In this document: positions 54,737 through 64,000 of the stretch, piece by piece | Position numbering within the stretch: the stretch's first letter is position 1 | Layout of the letters: every line of letters starts with the position of its first letter | Assembly (NCBI RefSeq): GCF_001264245.1 | Contig: NZ_CP011339.1 | Coordinates: forward strand, 5,456,001 to 5,520,000 | Direction: 5' to 3' | Length of the DNA stretch: 64,000 nucleotides | Source of the DNA: Microcystis panniformis FACHB-1757 | GTDB lineage: Bacteria; Cyanobacteriota; Cyanobacteriia; Cyanobacteriales; Microcystaceae | Program-made: the position numbers and the translations under genes | The notes under the pieces: generated by a model | Databases searched by the model: none | The model's input: only the letters and a program-made list of their open reading frames with translations | Told to the model about the DNA's origin: nothing

Positions 54737-54978
54737 TCAGAAAAACATAAACAGGGACACTTGTAGAGTAACCCAAGGGCTAGTATTATTGTCCGCGGCG
54801 AGACGAATAGCACTGCCCGGAAACGCCACGGAACCAACCCCCTGAAGCAAGAAATTTTGAGATAGATAATATCGCCCAATTAACAGTAATTCATGACCAA
54901 GATCATAGGATTTCAGCGTCTGGAGGGCGGGATTACCCCCTAAATTATTCAAAGTGTCGGCAAACCGGTAGTAAGCTT
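54737..54978 (-). pseudogene. C-terminal fragment of a probable outer-membrane beta-barrel protein
   Basis: About 80 codons: AYYRFADTLNNLGGNPALQT, then alternating strands (HELLLIGRYYLSQNFLLQGV) ending VTLQVSLFMFF. The terminal Phe and alternating hydrophobic pattern are marks of an outer-membrane barrel end; the layout resembles alginate-export-type barrels. The 5' part is missing where the IS630-like remnant begins (about 54979). Confidence 0.5.
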
Positions 54979-55770
54979 TTACGCATTTAAGTTACATTGA
55001 CAGCATTACCCTTATTTTTAAGTTTTCTACTCCATTTAATAATCAATCCCCCTTCATTTAAAAGCTGATTGACTACTTTTTCCAGTTCTTCTTTATTTTC
55101 AAATTCTCGATTAGCTATGTACTCTTTAGCGGAATGCCACACTAATTCTATTAGGTTGTAATCTGGACTATAAGCTGGTAAAAACTCTAGCCTAATATTG
55201 GGCAACTCTTTTTCCACCTGCTCAATAACATCTTTCTTTTTGTGATAACTAGCATTGTCTAATATGATGATAATTTTCGGTCTTTTTTCTCGAAAATCTT
55301 CGGGCAGATTTCCCAAGTTTATCCATTCTTGACGAATCTCTTCATGAAGTTTCTTTAATTGTTCATGGAAAGTTTCTGAATTTCCTTTTTTGATCATAAA
55401 ACAGACTCGTTTTTGTCATTATATCTTAAGGCTCCCATCACATTCACCCTTCCTCTTTTTCTTTGTCCATTCACTTTTTTTCGCTTTCCTTTTTTTGTCC
55501 AAGCTCTCCTTCTTATTACTCTCAAACTAAATCCACACTCATAAGGGGCTGTGTGGCGAACCTGCGTCGCCACACAGCCCCGTCCCAAAACCATACCTGG
55601 ATTGACTCTGGCTTTTCTTTAGCCAACCTTAAATATTCATCTAATTTTTCTTTAAATGCTTTTCTTAATTTCTTGTCTTGCTTATCTTCTAGACTATATT
55701 TCGCCCAGATATACACATACTTTTTTCTTCTCAATATTCTTCTCACTTGCGAGCCACTCAGTTTAATTCC
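54979..55770 (-). pseudogene. IS630-like transposase remnant (second type), split by a hairpin insert
   Basis: Reading the minus strand: LSGSQVRRILRRKKYVYIWA, QVWFWD, (insert), CGFSLRVIRRRAWTKKGKRKK, then IIILDNASYHKKKDVIEQVE and FLPAYSPDYNLIELVWHSAK, an IS630 DDE pattern distinct from the 347-residue transposase. The N-terminal part is cut by an IS4 tail at 55771. The hairpin insert (55543-55583) shifts the frame. Confidence 0.75.
55543..55583. repeat. 41-base hairpin inserted in the IS630-like gene
   Basis: GGGGCTGTGTGGCGA and TCGCCACACAGCCCC are perfect 15-base inverted repeats around a 7-base centre. The codons on either side (QVWFWD and CGFSLR) belong together. Confidence 0.65.
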
Positions 55771-55946
55771 CTGACTGACGGACACATTTTTCAATACAAA
55801 GACAAGTACTGTTATGTGAAAGCCTCAAACTCCTGAATAAAAGAAAAGGTAATTTTGCCATAATAATCCTGACGAGCTTTGCGAGAAGCAAAACAGGGAA
55901 AAGGGTCAACAGAAAATAAGTGGTCAAGTCGCAAGAAGGGACGCGC
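55771..55946 (-). mobile_element. IS4-type element, 3' tail only, inverted
   Basis: 176 bases equal to the right end of the IS4-type element (as in copy C, with TTTTGCTTCTCGC rather than TTGGCTCTTCTCGC) but in reverse orientation. It abuts the left end of copy C directly, so the two form a head-to-head junction without target duplication. Confidence 0.8.
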
Positions 55947-56568
55947 CCTGACTGACGGACACAAGTGGGTCAAAACCTGACAAGACAAGGGTTGCCAAAA
56001 AGAAAAATATCTGGGTAGATAGGGAAAAAGCAAGAATCCCTACAAGATGAAAACCGAGAACAGAATCTTCTCCCAAGTTTATTCCTATCTAGAACAAGGA
56101 AGCCGATTTGTGGATAAAAGACATTTAACCGTCCTCAGTTGGATGGTGACAGCCCTACTCAGTAGTCAAAGTCTCAATCAAGCCAGATGGGAACCCTTTG
56201 TACAAAGCAGAGCCGAACAAGCCAATAGTTATCAGAGACGGTGGAATCGCTTTTGCCAGAATGGAAGAGTAGCGGTGGAAAAGATATACATCCCCTTAAT
56301 ATTGAAAGCCATCGAGACTTGGAAGGAGAAGGGGGAAAGACTGTATCTAGCAATAGATACCACTCTGTTGTGGAATCAATACTGCTTTGTCTATCTAGCG
56401 GTGGTCTGCGGGGGGAGAGCCGTCCCCTTGATGTGGATGGGATTAGAACATGGTAGTGCCAGCCTAGCTTTTGAGAAATACGAACCCTTGTTGGACAGAG
56501 CCAAAGGCTATCTTCAGGGCTTTGAGAATGTCATGCTGTTAGCCGACCGAGGCTTTGCCAATCAGCAA

Positions 56569-58643
56569 CCCACATTCCGCACCCTCAACTGTCACATAAG
56601 CTGTCCCCCTCCAGAGACTTGAGTAAAAATACTTATCTGGTGAAGGTTTTCTCGGTGGCCGTTAGGGGGATATTGAGACCCCTAATTATGAAAAAATAGG
56701 AATTGTTGGAAAACTTAGGCAGTGGGCTGTTCGACCATGAATCAATCAACAGAAATTGAAGTCAAAAATCTAGACCATCTGGGATTAGTAGCCGGAATTA
56801 TCGATGAAATAGGAATCGTTGAAATTATCAACGAACAAGTCTCAATTGAGCGAGGAGAAATTGTCACAGCGGGGCAAGTCGTGAAAGCAATTATCCTGAA
56901 CGGATTGGGATTTGTCTCCCGGGCCTTGTATTTATTTCCTCAATTTTTTGAAGATAAAGCAACCGAACATCTGCTGGGAGAAGGCATCGAAGCAAAACAC
57001 CTGAATGATGATAAAATTGGTCGAGTGATGGACAAACTTTATCAACTGGATGTTTCGGGGATTTTCCTACTCATTAGTTTAGCAGCCGTGAAAAAATTTG
57101 GTGTAGCAACCGAGAACTCCCATTTAGATTCGACTTCTCTATCAGTAGAAGGAGAATATAACAAGGAATACCCAACAGTAGAAATCCTGAAATCAGGAGC
57201 AGTGGGAGAAGAAATTGAAACCAGACAACAGCCAATAAAAATTACCCACGGATACTCCCGCGACCGACGACCTGACTTAAAACAATTTATGATTGACTTA
57301 ATCGTAAGTGGGGATGGAGATGTACCTTTATTCCTGAAAGTAGGGGACGGAAATGAAGCAGACAAAGCGGTTTTTGGTCAAATCGCCCGAGAATTTCAAA
57401 AACAAGTTGACTTTGACAGTTTAATAGTCGGCGATAGCGCCCTCTATAGCAAAGAGAATTTAAAACTAATGAAAGAAATGCGTTGGTTGTCTCGAGTCGC
57501 CTTCAGCATTAAAGAGGCTCAAGAGTTAGTCGATAGCATCTCAGAAAAAGAGTTAACCGATGCAGAAATACCGGGTTATTCCTGGCGGGAAACAAGCTCT
57601 AACTATGGGGGAATAGAACAAAGATGGTTGCTAGTTGAAAGTCAAGCTAGACAAGAATCAGACTTGAAAAAATTAGAGAAAAAAATCGAGCAGGAAAAGA
57701 ATTCTGCCCAAGAAAAAATCCGGCAACTATCCCGAAGAGAATTTGAGAATAGAGCGGTGGCGTTGGCGATAGCCAAAGGATTATCTGACTCCTTAAAATA
57801 TCATCAGTTAACGGAGATTAAAGTCAATCTCATTCCGCCTGAGACGAGAGCAGTCAAAACTCAAATCAAAAGACGATTTACCCTCTCAAAGCTATCAAGT
57901 TCAAGCCGAATTAGAGTTGAATTTGCCAGCGATTGAGAGGCTAAAGAAACGAGCAGGACGATTCATTTTAGCAACTAACGATTTGGAGAAAAAACGATTA
58001 AGCAGTGAGGATATACTCAAAAAATATAAGGGGCAACAAGCTCCAGAAAGAGGATTTTCTTTTCTCAAAGACCCCGGCTTTTTTGCCCACAGTGTCTTTC
58101 TCAAATCTCCCCATAGAATCGAGGTCATGGCCCTGCTCACGTTGCTCGTGCCTGTTGGTTTATACTATTGGCCAAAGACAACTTCGCCTGAATTTAAAAC
58201 AGCAGGAGACGGGACTGAAAAATCAGTTGGGTAAGTTAACTGACCGACCAACATTACGCTGGATATTTCAGAACTTTCAAGGGATTCATCTCCTACGTAT
58301 TCAAGACAATCAAAAGATTAGCAACTTAACGGATGAGAGGCGCAACATTTTGAGATTTTTTCCCAAACCTTGCCAGGAATATTATCTCTTATCTTGACCA
58401 GATGGATTGACTTCCAGGGGTGACAAAACAAAGCGAGCAACTGGAACATCTCCCCCTAGATGTTAAGTCTGATTGCCTAGTCATTCTCAATAAGCACTGT
58501 TTATTGCGAATGACTGGGGGAACCCTGGAATTTTCGGCTTAGTTGCCGGCAGCTTGCCGCCAACTCACTCCTCTAGATAAGTATTTTGACTCAGGCATCT
58601 TCCTCTTTTGAGACGTTGTGACACTTAGGGTGCGGAATGTGGG
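56569..58643 (+). mobile_element. IS1634-type insertion sequence
   Basis: A 2075-base element with ends CCCACATTCCGCACCCT and AGGGTGCGGAATGTGGG (perfect 17-base inverted repeat), flanked by CAGCAA (56563-56568 and 58644-58649). The last 245 bases hold no gene but include an AATAAGCACTGTTTATT hairpin. Confidence 0.85.
56737..58397 (+). pseudogene. IS1634-type transposase with two frameshifts
   Basis: Frame one (from 56737, MNQSTEIEVKNLDHLGLVAG, a DUF4277-type N-terminus) has SHLDSTSLSVEGEY and LIVGDSALYSKENL as DDE segments. It shifts near 57868-57876 into a frame with YQVQAELELNLPAIERLKKR and RGFSFLKDPGFFAHSVFLK (the Glu region), and again near 58130-58160 into LLVYTIGQRQLRLNLKQ. The repaired protein would be about 550 residues. 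Confidence 0.8.
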
Positions 58644-59351
58644 CAGCAATTAATTCAATGGCTCAGGAAAAATACTTGGCATTGGTGTCTTCGCTTACCT
58701 TGCGATACCCTCATTTACGGTGTTCGCCGTCGGGGTTTTGGCTATGAGGTCAGAGAACTCTATCCTCCCAAACGGCAAGCCTGCTTTGATCGCAACGTTC
58801 AAGTCTGGCAGGAGGCTAGAATCACTGCTCATCTTGCTTTAGCCTCTGTTCCAGGGGTTAAGGATAATTGGGCAATTCTGAGCGATGAACCTCCTACCCT
58901 TGACACCTTCTGGCAGTATGGTCTTCGTTTTCCCATTGAACATCTCTTTCAAGGGCAGTAAATCGGGCGTTTTTGACTGGGAACATTCTCGTGTTCGCTC
59001 TGCTGCTTGTTTAGAACGTCTCTATCTCATTGTTGCCATTTCTATTCTCTTTGCTACTTTAACTGGCATGGCGGTTCAACAATCTGGCTCTCGCCGTCAG
59101 GTTGATGCTCATTTTCGGCGTGGTTTGAGTTATTTGAAAATTGGTTGACGTTGGCTGGCGGGAGTTGTTCATAAGGCGCGTCCCTTCTTGCGACTTGACC
59201 ACTTATTTTCTGTTGACCCTTTTCCCTGTTTTGCTTCTCGCAAAGCTCGTCAGGATTATTATGGCAAAATTACCTTTTCTTTTATTCAGGAGTTTGAGGC
59301 TTTCACATAACAGTACTTGTCTTTGTATTGAAAAATGTGTCCGTCAGTCAG

Positions 59352-60368
59352 AGAACTCACTGTATTATGAAAGATTTCATCATCCCCATCCCCGGGTTCA
59401 ACTGAAGATGGAAGTTCTCTGGTTAAAAAGCCAAAAGATACCGCACCAAAAAATTTGTCAGTTAGCAGGAATCTCGCCAAATACCTTATTAACCTATCTT
59501 CGAGATTATCAAGAGGGCGGAATAGAAAAATTAAAAGAAATCAACTTCTATCGCCCTAAAAGTGAATTAGAGTCTCAAAAAGAAACCCTCAAAAAATACT
59601 TCGAGAAAAATCCACCAGCCACAATAAATGAAGCTGTATATAGGATAGAAGAATTGACGGGAATAAAACGAAGTCCTACCCAAGTGAGAAAATTTTTAAA
59701 ATCAATGGGAATGAAATGTTTAAAAGTAGGTTCTCTTCCTTCTAAAGCTGACCCAGATGAACAAGAGGACTACAAAGAAAAAAAGCTAGAACCCAGACTA
59801 AATGAGGCAAAAGAAGGAAAAAGGGCTGTTTTTTTTGTTGATGCCGCTCACTTCGTCATGGGAGCATTTCTCGGTTTTGTTTGGTGTTTTGAGAGACTTT
59901 TTGTTAAGTCACCGAGCGGGCGTAAACGCTTCAATGTTTTAGGAGCATTAAATGCAATAACTCATGAAGTTATTCTGGTAACATATGAAACTTATATTAC
60001 GGCAACTCAAGTCTGTGAACTCCTTGAAAAAATAGCTGCTTTAGGACTAATGATTCCCATCACTCTAGTCTTAGATAATGCCCGCTATCAAAAATGTAAA
60101 ATTGTTGAAAAATTAGCTCTTTCTTTGTCAATAGAACTGCTCTATCTGCCGTCTTATTCACCTAATCTAAATTTAATTGAAAGGCTGTGGAAATTGGTCA
60201 AAAAGAAATGTTTATATGGTAAATATTATGAAAACTTTTCTGACTTTTCTTCAGCTATTTATGAATGTCTGAATGATGCCCATCTGAAACATAAAAAAGA
60301 ACTGGATTCCTTGCTGACTCTACGATTTCAGAAGTTTAATAAATCTCAGATTATGAACGTCTAAAGTA
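59352..60368 (+). mobile_element. IS630-family element, 3' part (copy 3)
   Basis: Starts abruptly at AGAACTCACTGTATTATG, about 15 codons into the transposase, against the right end of IS4 copy C, and ends with the normal CGTCTAAAGTA. The encoded frame (to 60364) is otherwise complete, with SPSGRK, VLDNARYQKC and NLIERLWK. A long open frame from 59141 is an accidental fusion with the IS4 tail. Confidence 0.85.
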
Positions 60369-60486
60369 TAGCTACCCTTTGAGAGCCGATCTTGACTTTC
60401 CAGGCGAATTATACCATCAAAAGTTAAATTTTTCAGCAGCAAGGGGCTGATCTTGCCTATATCCGCTCAAAATCGCTCCCTAATCC

Positions 60487-61880
60487 CTATAAATCTTCTT
60501 CTACCAAAGCCTCAACCCGTCCTGTTTTAACCGCATCCACCAAAGCGGCGTGATCTCGTTCTGTCTGATCGGCATAAGCGATCGCAAATTCGCCCATCGC
60601 TAGATCGAACTGATCTCCTTTCCCCAAATAACCGCTAATGGTGGCCGCATCTCCAGATTTAGCGTGGGCGCGGGCCAAGGTCCAGCCACAGAACTCGGCG
60701 TAGCGTTGCAGTTGGACGGCCGATACTCCTTCAATGGGTAGGGAAAACTTCATATCCCGCAGTTGCCGTAAATAGAAGTCGTTGTCCCCTCTTCCCCGGG
60801 TCCAGCCCAAAAATATGTCGCTAGAGGATTGCATCAATCTCTGGCCTGTAACCACCCGTTGTCCCTGATTTTCGTACTGGCTCTTGGCGGTATAGGGTTC
60901 TAGAACCGAAGGGCAAGCCTCCTTAACTTGTAGGATGAGGGGATGGTTATCTTCTGAGAACAATAGGGCGATATAACATCTGGTGCCGACACTGCCAATG
61001 CCCACTACTTTCAGGGCAAAGTCCTCTAACTGGTAGCGATCAAAGAGGACTCGGCGTTCCTCCGGCAGGGATTGGCGATAGTCTTCCAGACCCTCGCGCA
61101 CGAGAGTCTCCCAATCCGGTTCGTTGACATGGTAGAGAATAGGCGGCTGATCGACAAAGCGATTGCGTCCGCCGGTTTGGGTGACGATCTTGGGGTAGAG
61201 ATGTTCGATGATGCGCTCGCGGGCTTTTGCCATCATCTGTTCCCGCAACTTCCGCGTCTTTTCGTCGGGGGCCATCTCGATCGCCTGTTCTGCTCCTATG
61301 CGCGTGTACCATACCTCTAAGGGACTGAGGCGAGAATATTCCCGCAGGTGTTCTCGATAGGAACGAGCGCAATCGATCGCCGCTGCCTTCGATTCTTGAT
61401 TGGATAGATCGCTATCCCTGCCGGCGATGAGAAAGCTGACCACGAGACGCTTGAGATCCCATTCCCAAGGCGCGGGCAGGGTTTCGTCGAAATCGTTAAT
61501 ATCGAAGACTAAATTGCGTTCGGGGGTGGCAAAAAATCCGAAGTTCAACAGGTGGCAATCCCCGCAGGCCTGCACGATAATGTCAGTTTTGGGAGTGGTG
61601 GCCAGATCGTAGGCCATCAAAGCAGCGGAACCGCGCAGGAAGGTAAAGGGACTCCGCAACATTCGTCCGTAGCGGATGGGAATCAATTCCTGTAATCGCC
61701 CTCGATTTGATGCTTCGATGATTTCGATCGGCTCTCGACCAGCTGCGGGGGTTGCCAGATAGCGTGACCAGAACGCGGCAATCGCTCCCGCAGGGATTTA
61801 CCGATCTGGATGCGTTCTTCCCGTGAACGGAATCGAGCTTGAGAAGGTGAGCGGATCGGGGTTTCTATTTGGTGGTTCAT
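60487..61880 (-). pseudogene. DUF2252 protein with a frameshift near the N-terminus
   Basis: The natural start is MNHQIETPIRSPSQARFRSR (61880). The frame breaks at GGGGG 61747-61751; adding one base gives WQPPAAGREPIEIIEASNRG and joins to LIPIRYGRMLRSPFTFLRGS. The main part (60487-61686, 399 residues) has the kinase-like core CGDCHLLNFGFFATPERN and VFDINDFDETLPAPWEWDLKR. DUF2252 proteins resemble aminoglycoside/protein kinases; the substrate is unknown. The internal ATG at 61686 would give a shortened protein lacking 63 residues. Confidence 0.82.
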
Positions 61881-62427
61881 AGCGACTTTTTCCCCTGAAT
61901 GAGATCAAATCCTTTGCTGTTAGATAGGAAATAGATAAGTCAAGACTGATGGTTCCCTTTCTGGGATAACTTTCTAACATTTCCTCCTGTAGAGATAGCT
62001 TCTGATGCTCGGTTCAACAATTAATCTTCACTCGCTTCTTATCTGGGGAAGATCAACATTATCGATGACACATTTTTTTCTGAAATGGCTATCGATTAAA
62101 TTTGCTTAACTTTTAGCCCAATGGCAGCTCTACTATTTCGATTGTATCTTGCTCAAAAATTGCTGGTGGAATGCTCGTAACAAAATTTTATCTAATGTTC
62201 AGCCTTCGGCCAGGGGCTAAAATCTCGCTCTTTTGTGGGGAAAAGGGGGGTATATTCCAGGTTAAAGATAAGATATGCAGCGGTTGCTTTATTCATCTGG
62301 CACAGCTAATTCCTTATGGGATAAGCTTTTCGGCGTGGAGAATGTACCAGACCAATCCTGAATCCGCCGTAAATACCCTTAAAATTGATGAGCAGGAGTA
62401 AATATTACCAGTTAAAGGTTCGCTGCT
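61881..62427. other. Gene-free stretch, nothing recognised
   Basis: 547 bases between the divergent DUF2252 and potassium-channel genes. A 76-codon frame at 62171 has no ribosome-binding site or recognisable domain. No tandem array or IS end is visible. Promoters for both neighbours should lie here. Confidence 0.5.
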
Positions 62428-63090
62428 ATGAAATTCCGTCAATTGATGCGGGCAACAGAAAATAAATACAATCGGCTGCTGGCAAATCTGCTCTCGCTCT
62501 ACATTATTTACCCGTTTTTAGTATATCTACCCCTGGGAGATTGGCTGATTTTCTTTTTCTTCTCCCTCTCTCTGATCATCGCCGTCTATCAGATCGATCG
62601 CAGTAAATTGGCTTTAAGATATAATATCGGTCTGTTTTTGATTGCCCTCCTCCTGCGAGCATTCAGCACGATTATCCCTATTTATAGCGATTTCAACCGT
62701 TGGTTCGAGCTATCTAGTACATTAATTTCTCTAGCTTTTGTTAGTTTATGTGTGTACTCGATTTTACTAGAATTAATTCTCGCCGAACAGGTAACATCAG
62801 ATATCATCAAAGGGGGAATTTGTGTCTATTTTCTCTTGGGATTTTTCTGGGCATCCGCTTATAATATCGTCCAGATTTTCGACCCCGATTCCTTTAGCTC
62901 CGCCGCTAAAACCGTCAACCAGGCGGATCTACTTCATTTCAGCTTTACTACCCTGGCTACGGTTGGCTACGGTGATATAGTTCCTACCAGTAAAATCGCT
63001 AGAGTTCTAGCCAATTTAGAAGGAATGACTGGAGTTCTCTATCCCGCCGTTTTTATCGCTCGTTTAGTCAGTTTACACAATGGTCGTTAA
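62428..63090 (+). CDS. Potassium channel family protein (Ion_trans_2)
   Basis: A 220-residue membrane protein with about six helices. The pore loop carries TLATVGYGDIVPTS, the potassium-selectivity signature TVGYGD, between the last two helices. No cytoplasmic RCK domain follows, and only one pore motif is present, so four subunits would form a pore. The ATG has no strong ribosome-binding site; AAAGGTTCGC lies upstream. Confidence 0.88.
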   Translation: MKFRQLMRATENKYNRLLANLLSLYIIYPFLVYLPLGDWLIFFFFSLSLIIAVYQIDRSKLALRYNIGLFLIALLLRAFSTIIPIYSDFNRWFELSSTLISLAFVSLCVYSILLELILAEQVTSDIIKGGICVYFLLGFFWASAYNIVQIFDPDSFSSAAKTVNQADLLHFSFTTLATVGYGDIVPTSKIARVLANLEGMTGVLYPAVFIARLVSLHNGR

Positions 63091-63123
63091 CCAAAACAAT
63101 CCATCGCCCTGGGGGAATATTAG

Positions 63124-63900
63124 ATGATTATGCGTCGCTTTATCCCGATTCTTTCTTTGCTTTTGCCTTGGGTCACTGCTGCGGCAGTCTTGGCGGAAAT
63201 CCCCACTCTGGCCCAGGAAATCCGCCCAAAAACGGCGGAACAAGTGATCGAGCAACTCTGTGCTAATTTAACCAAACAGCGAGCGTTCACCGTCAATATG
63301 GATGTCACCTATGACGATGTACTCGACTCTGGGGCGAAAGTTCAGTACAGTGCCTATCAAAACATCTGGGTAGAGAAACCCAATCGCCTGCGCTCGGACT
63401 ACACTGGGGATGAACGAGTTACCCGCTTTTTTTACGATGGTAAAACCTTCACCCTTGCGGATATGGAACGGGATCTATACGTTACAAAACCGGCACCGAA
63501 TACTCTAGATGAAGCCTTAGACCAAGTAGAACAAAAGTACGGGATCAGCATTCCCATGTCAAATCTGGCAGCGAACGATCCCTGTGCAGAGCTAATGGCC
63601 GATGTCAAGCAAATTATTTTTATCGGCAACGACATGGTCAACCGCGAACCGATGTATCACCTGCTGCTGATCGGTAGCGATCGCGATTATCAAATCTGGG
63701 TCACGCAGGATGCCACCCCCCTAATGAGGAAAGCGATTATTACCTATAAAACTCTACCCGGTTCACCCCAGTACACGGCAATATTATCCGATTGGAATTT
63801 TAAGCCTAGTACACCCGCCGATACTTTCACTTTCCAACCGGGATCAGAATCGATCCCTATCGAACTTCTACCCCCTAGGGATAATCAATCCCAGCCGTAA
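63124..63900 (+). CDS. DUF2092 exported protein
   Basis: A 258-residue protein with a signal peptide (IPILSLLLPWVTAAAVLAEI) and a LolA/LolB-like beta fold expected for DUF2092: KTAEQVIEQLCANLTKQRAF, VEKPNRLRSDYTG, FFYDGKTFTLADMERDLYV and DWNFKPSTPADTFTFQP. Such proteins are periplasmic and may handle lipids; the role is not known. It follows the channel gene by 33 bases, so the two may be cotranscribed. Confidence 0.82.
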   Translation: MIMRRFIPILSLLLPWVTAAAVLAEIPTLAQEIRPKTAEQVIEQLCANLTKQRAFTVNMDVTYDDVLDSGAKVQYSAYQNIWVEKPNRLRSDYTGDERVTRFFYDGKTFTLADMERDLYVTKPAPNTLDEALDQVEQKYGISIPMSNLAANDPCAELMADVKQIIFIGNDMVNREPMYHLLLIGSDRDYQIWVTQDATPLMRKAIITYKTLPGSPQYTAILSDWNFKPSTPADTFTFQPGSESIPIELLPPRDNQSQP

Positions 63901-63991
63901 ACCCCGTTCATAAAATGCGATCGCTCGTCGGTATTCCCCTAAATCAGCGTTTTGATATACTTTGAATATCTAACGAATTCGAGGTGGGATC

Positions 63992-64000
63992 ATGAAGTCG
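63992..64000 (+). CDS. First three codons of a further gene
   Basis: ATGAAGTCG at the window edge preceded by GAGGTGGGATC, a good ribosome-binding site, 91 bases after the DUF2092 stop. The product cannot be told. Confidence 0.4.

Larger units (their letters stand above)
56047..59148 (+). pseudogene. IS4-type transposase, copy C, split by the IS1634-type element
   Basis: The N-terminal part (56047 to 56568) ends at LADRGFANQQ; the rest resumes at 58650 and carries the shared frame change near 58955 and TGA at 59146-59148. It is not translatable into one protein. Confidence 0.8.
55947..59351 (+). mobile_element. IS4-type insertion sequence, copy C, interrupted by an IS1634-type element
   Basis: Left part 55947-56568 and right part 58650-59351, joined cleanly when 56569-58643 and one CAGCAA are removed. 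It ends CAGTCAG directly against a truncated IS630 copy. The tail variant differs from copies A and B by one base near 59231 and so keeps a longer potential end (ARQDYYGKITFSFIQEFEAF). Confidence 0.85.

Noticed and set aside
59141..60364. Long fusion frame joining an IS4 tail to an IS630 transposase
   Set aside because: The first ~70 codons are IS4 tail read in a non-coding frame; the fusion arises from the junction of two elements.
62171..62401. 76-codon frame on the plus strand
   Set aside because: Unusual composition and no family resemblance; probably chance.

Overview
The window looks like a chromosome segment of a bloom-forming unicellular cyanobacterium, most likely Microcystis or a close relative (inference from content; no search was run). 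The sequence shows many GCGATCGC (HIP1) palindromes, ntcA, a System II cytochrome c maturation gene (ccsA), a txlA-like thioredoxin, a phylloquinone-pathway gene (menF), heptamer tandem repeats, small MITE-like elements and a very heavy insertion-sequence load.

Layout. 1-2.6 kb: 5' part of hisS and a P1B-4 metal ATPase. 2.6-7.1 kb: three tandem near-identical DUF2887 (Rpn/PD-(D/E)XK) nuclease-like genes, flanked by a duplicated 5' end of a TPR gene that itself carries an amber codon. 7.1-8.4 kb: two small unknown membrane proteins and an orphan UPF0175 antitoxin-like gene. 8.5-31.5 kb: mostly housekeeping (fabI, ntcA, DUF3084, two Uma2 genes, an AAA ATPase, a Ser/Thr kinase, ccsA, ftsH, txlA, a NIL-ferredoxin, menF with three frameshifts, an aldehyde dehydrogenase, a permease pair, larE). 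31.8-46 kb: an accessory zone of toxin-antitoxin genes, xisH/xisI and a PEP-CTERM gene, nearly all broken by insertion sequences nested up to three deep. 46-54.7 kb: argG, a frameshifted DICT-GAF histidine kinase, an SGNH hydrolase, purK, a pentapeptide protein, a LivH-type permease and a DUF4346 gene. 54.7-60.4 kb: a second insertion-sequence stack that has truncated an outer-membrane-type gene. 60.5-64 kb: a frameshifted DUF2252 gene, a potassium channel, a DUF2092 lipoprotein-like protein and the first codons of a further gene.

How it fits together. The best-supported unusual structure is one relBE-type toxin-antitoxin module spread over about 6 kb (34170-40266). Its antitoxin is intact, while the toxin is cut into pieces by a MITE pair holding an IS5-type element that holds an ISL3 element, and by an IS4-type element that holds an IS630 element. 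A neighbouring DUF433/DUF5615 pair is broken the same way: antitoxin intact, toxin split. At least four element families with different interiors share the ends TAAGTAG/CTACTTA, and one empty-site comparison points to insertion at TA. Almost all short tandem arrays have a 7-base period.

Caution: many single-base frameshifts sit in or next to homopolymers (menF, xisH, histidine kinase, DUF2252, one IS630 copy, ISKra4). They may be real decay or assembly error; reads are needed to decide.
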